Of a DNA stretch of 25,736 nt, positions 24,268 to 25,736 are shown in pieces. The translations under genes were made by a program, and so were the position numbers. The number at the start of each line of letters is the position of its first letter. The first letter of the stretch is position 1. The DNA comes from Halonatronomonas sp051745085 (GTDB taxonomy: Bacteria; Bacillota; Halanaerobiia; Halanaerobiales; Halarsenatibacteraceae): positions 1 to 25,736 of the forward strand of contig JBNJDR010000025.1 in assembly GCA_051745085.1 (NCBI GenBank). The letters are read 5' to 3'. The notes beneath the pieces are model-generated. The model did no database searches and was not told the DNA's origin. It saw only the letters and a list, made by a program, of their open reading frames with translations.

Positions 24268-25146
24268 ATGTATACGGATTTAAAATTTTATCAACCAGAT
24301 AAATTAAATGATGCGGTTGAACTACTTGCCGCTGAAAAGTTACGCCTTCTGGCCGGAGGTACGGATTTCATGGTTGACTTTAGAGCCGACCATGAGTTTT
24401 TAGCTGGTTTTGACGGCATACTTGATATTTCCAGAGTGGATGGCTTAAAAGGTATGAAAGAAAAAGATGGGCTCGTTGAGATAGGAGCACTGGTTACTCA
24501 TCAGGAGTTAGTTGAATCTAATTTGATTAATCAGTACTTTCCTGCATTAGCTCAAGCTGCTGCAGCAGTAGGTTCAACGCAGATTAGAAATAGAGGCACA
24601 ATAGGTGGCAATATATGTAACGCTGCAGCATGTGCTGATACACTGGGGCCTTTGATAGCGTTTGAAGGTAGAGTGGTACTGCAGTCTGCAGCTGGCCGCA
24701 GAACAATGGATGTTATCGATTTTGTAACCCGGCCTTATCAAACAGAGCGAAGAGATGACGAGCTTCTTGTTTCCTTCTTACTGCCTATTCCTGAGAAAGG
24801 AACTTACAGTGGCTTTGAAAAAATCGGAAGACGTCAGGCTTTAGCCATCACTAGAATTAGCTTAGTTGTTAAGGCTAAGCTATCAGAAGATGGAATCGTG
24901 GAAGCTATTACATTAGCTCCCGGTTCAGCTACACCGGTACCTGCTCCTTTTAAAGGTGTGGAAGCGAACATTAAGGGCAAGAAATTAGCAAGTCTGAACG
25001 CCGAAGAGATAGGTGAACAAGCTGCCCAGGAAATGGTTAGCATTACTGGAGAGCGCTGGTCGACACCTTATAAGAAACCAGCTTTAGCAACTCTCTTCCG
25101 CAGAGCCATAATTAAACTCCAGGAGGAGGTAGCGAGCAATGAGTAA
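24268..25146 (+). CDS. xdhB: Molybdenum hydroxylase, FAD subunit
   Basis: The 292-residue protein is the FAD-binding subunit that passes electrons from the iron-sulfur subunit to the final acceptor. FAD motifs are LLAGGTDFMVDFR (27-39) and TIGGNICNAAACADTLGP (111-128), followed by the CO-dehydrogenase flavoprotein C-terminal domain from about residue 175. The gene starts 3 bases after xdhA with GGGAGG upstream, and its end overlaps xdhC by 8 bases, so the three subunits are made together. Whether the acceptor is NAD+ or ferredoxin cannot be read from this sequence. Confidence 0.95.
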   Translation: MYTDLKFYQPDKLNDAVELLAAEKLRLLAGGTDFMVDFRADHEFLAGFDGILDISRVDGLKGMKEKDGLVEIGALVTHQELVESNLINQYFPALAQAAAAVGSTQIRNRGTIGGNICNAAACADTLGPLIAFEGRVVLQSAAGRRTMDVIDFVTRPYQTERRDDELLVSFLLPIPEKGTYSGFEKIGRRQALAITRISLVVKAKLSEDGIVEAITLAPGSATPVPAPFKGVEANIKGKKLASLNAEEIGEQAAQEMVSITGERWSTPYKKPALATLFRRAIIKLQEEVASNE

Positions 25147-25612
25147 AGTAAAAGTTAATTTTGTTGTTAATTATAGAGAGGTTGAAGTTGAAGTCAGCCC
25201 AACCGAAAGGCTGCTGGATACATTAAGAGAACGATTGGGTTATACCGGCGTTAAAGAAGGTTGTGCCATAGGTGAATGTGGGGCCTGCACGGTAATATTT
25301 GATGGGGAAACAGTGAATTCTTGCCTGGTTCCAACGGTTCAGGCTCAGGGCAAAGAAGTATTGACAATTGAAGGTTTAAAAACCGATAAAAGATTAGACC
25401 CATTACAGCAGTCATTTATAGATCATCAGGCGGTACAGTGTGGGTTTTGTACCCCTGGGATGATTTTATCTGCCCGAGCTCTTTTGAATAAAAACTCCAG
25501 CCCAACCCGGGAAGACATTAAAACTGCCCTGGATGGAAATCTCTGCCGCTGCACAGGGTATGAACAGATAATTCAAGCTGTACAGGCGGCAGCTGATGAG
25601 GAGGATGCCTAA
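25139..25612 (+). CDS. xdhC: Molybdenum hydroxylase, [2Fe-2S] subunit
   Basis: The 157 residues hold two [2Fe-2S] clusters. The plant-ferredoxin-type site has C42, C47, C50 and C62 (CAIGECGAC...C), and the second, helical site has C101, C104, C136 and C138 (CGFC...CRC). It links the molybdenum centre of XdhA to the FAD of XdhB. ATG 25139 lies in the end of xdhB, with AGGAGG about 10 bases upstream. The stop is followed at once by the GTG of the next gene. This order (Mo, FAD, Fe-S) is that of E. coli xdhABC. Confidence 0.96.
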   Translation: MSKVKVNFVVNYREVEVEVSPTERLLDTLRERLGYTGVKEGCAIGECGACTVIFDGETVNSCLVPTVQAQGKEVLTIEGLKTDKRLDPLQQSFIDHQAVQCGFCTPGMILSARALLNKNSSPTREDIKTALDGNLCRCTGYEQIIQAVQAAADEEDA

Positions 25613-25736
25613 GTGAATGCCACTCTCTTCAAAAATGTAAAAACTATTATTACATTAGATGAACAGGAGCGGAGATTAGAAGGATATGATCTTTTGGTGG
25701 AAGAAGGCAGGGTTTCAGCTATTGCTGAAGAAATTG
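25613..25736 (+). CDS. ssnA: SsnA-like amidohydrolase, N-terminal part only
   Basis: GTG 25613 follows the xdhC stop directly, 8 bases after GAGGAGG (25598-25604). The 41 codons before the window edge encode a beta-sandwich start, LFKNVKTIITLDEQ...GYDLLVEEGRVSAIAEEI, typical of the N-terminus of amidohydrolases such as SsnA, guanine deaminase and chlorohydrolases. SsnA is a usual neighbour of xdh, ygeW and ygeY and is implicated in purine deamination or ring cleavage. The metal-binding HxH and later motifs lie outside the window, so the exact member is uncertain. Confidence 0.6.
   Translation, partial: MNATLFKNVKTIITLDEQERRLEGYDLLVEEGRVSAIAEEI

Overview
The window looks like chromosomal DNA from a low-GC, Gram-positive (Bacillota) anaerobe. 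The run tmk - darA - holB - ricT - yabA - rsmI - metG keeps the order known from Bacillus subtilis. Rex, iron-sulfur proteins, a molybdenum hydroxylase and a purine-catabolic set suggest a fermenting anaerobe of clostridial or Halanaerobiales type; the order is only a guess. There is no IS element, phage gene, CRISPR array, rRNA or tRNA, and no gene-free stretch longer than about 190 bases.

Layout. (1) 1-1464: a minus-strand DUF362/4Fe-4S protein with its own terminator, divergent from guaB across a 180-base promoter region that holds a perfect 18-base palindrome. (2) 1465-10035: housekeeping genes on the plus strand: guaB (GMP synthesis), trxB (thiol redox), then after a terminator the block tmk, darA (c-di-AMP receptor), holB (clamp loader), ricT, yabA (initiation control), rsmI (16S rRNA methylation) and metG. 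(3) 10215-14723: rex, a two-gene minus-strand chemotaxis unit (cheB-cheR), then walJ, rlmH and an OsmC-family gene. (4) 14912 to the right edge: a catabolic gene cluster, entirely on the plus strand and cut by the window end.

The catabolic cluster is the most interesting part. In order it encodes an uncharacterised 488-residue fold-type-II PLP enzyme, a zinc-ribbon threonine-synthase-like PLP enzyme, an XRE-cupin regulator, a YgeW-type carbamoyltransferase, a YgeY-type M20 hydrolase, an NCS2 purine permease, a three-subunit molybdenum hydroxylase (xdhA, xdhB, xdhC) and the start of an SsnA-like amidohydrolase. YgeW, YgeY, SsnA and XDH are the companions of the anaerobic purine/uric-acid degradation genes known from E. 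coli and gut anaerobes. The expected partner YgeX (2,3-diaminopropionate ammonia-lyase) is not in the window; two other PLP enzymes, adjacent and probably translationally coupled, stand where it might be expected.

A plausible working model is: purine import by the permease, hydroxylation by XdhABC, deamination or ring opening by SsnA and genes beyond the edge, trimming by YgeY, carbamoyl transfer to phosphate by YgeW (possibly yielding ATP through a carbamate kinase elsewhere), and release of ammonia and an oxo-acid by one or both PLP enzymes. Genes and motifs are read from the sequence; the pathway order and the substitution for YgeX are inference.
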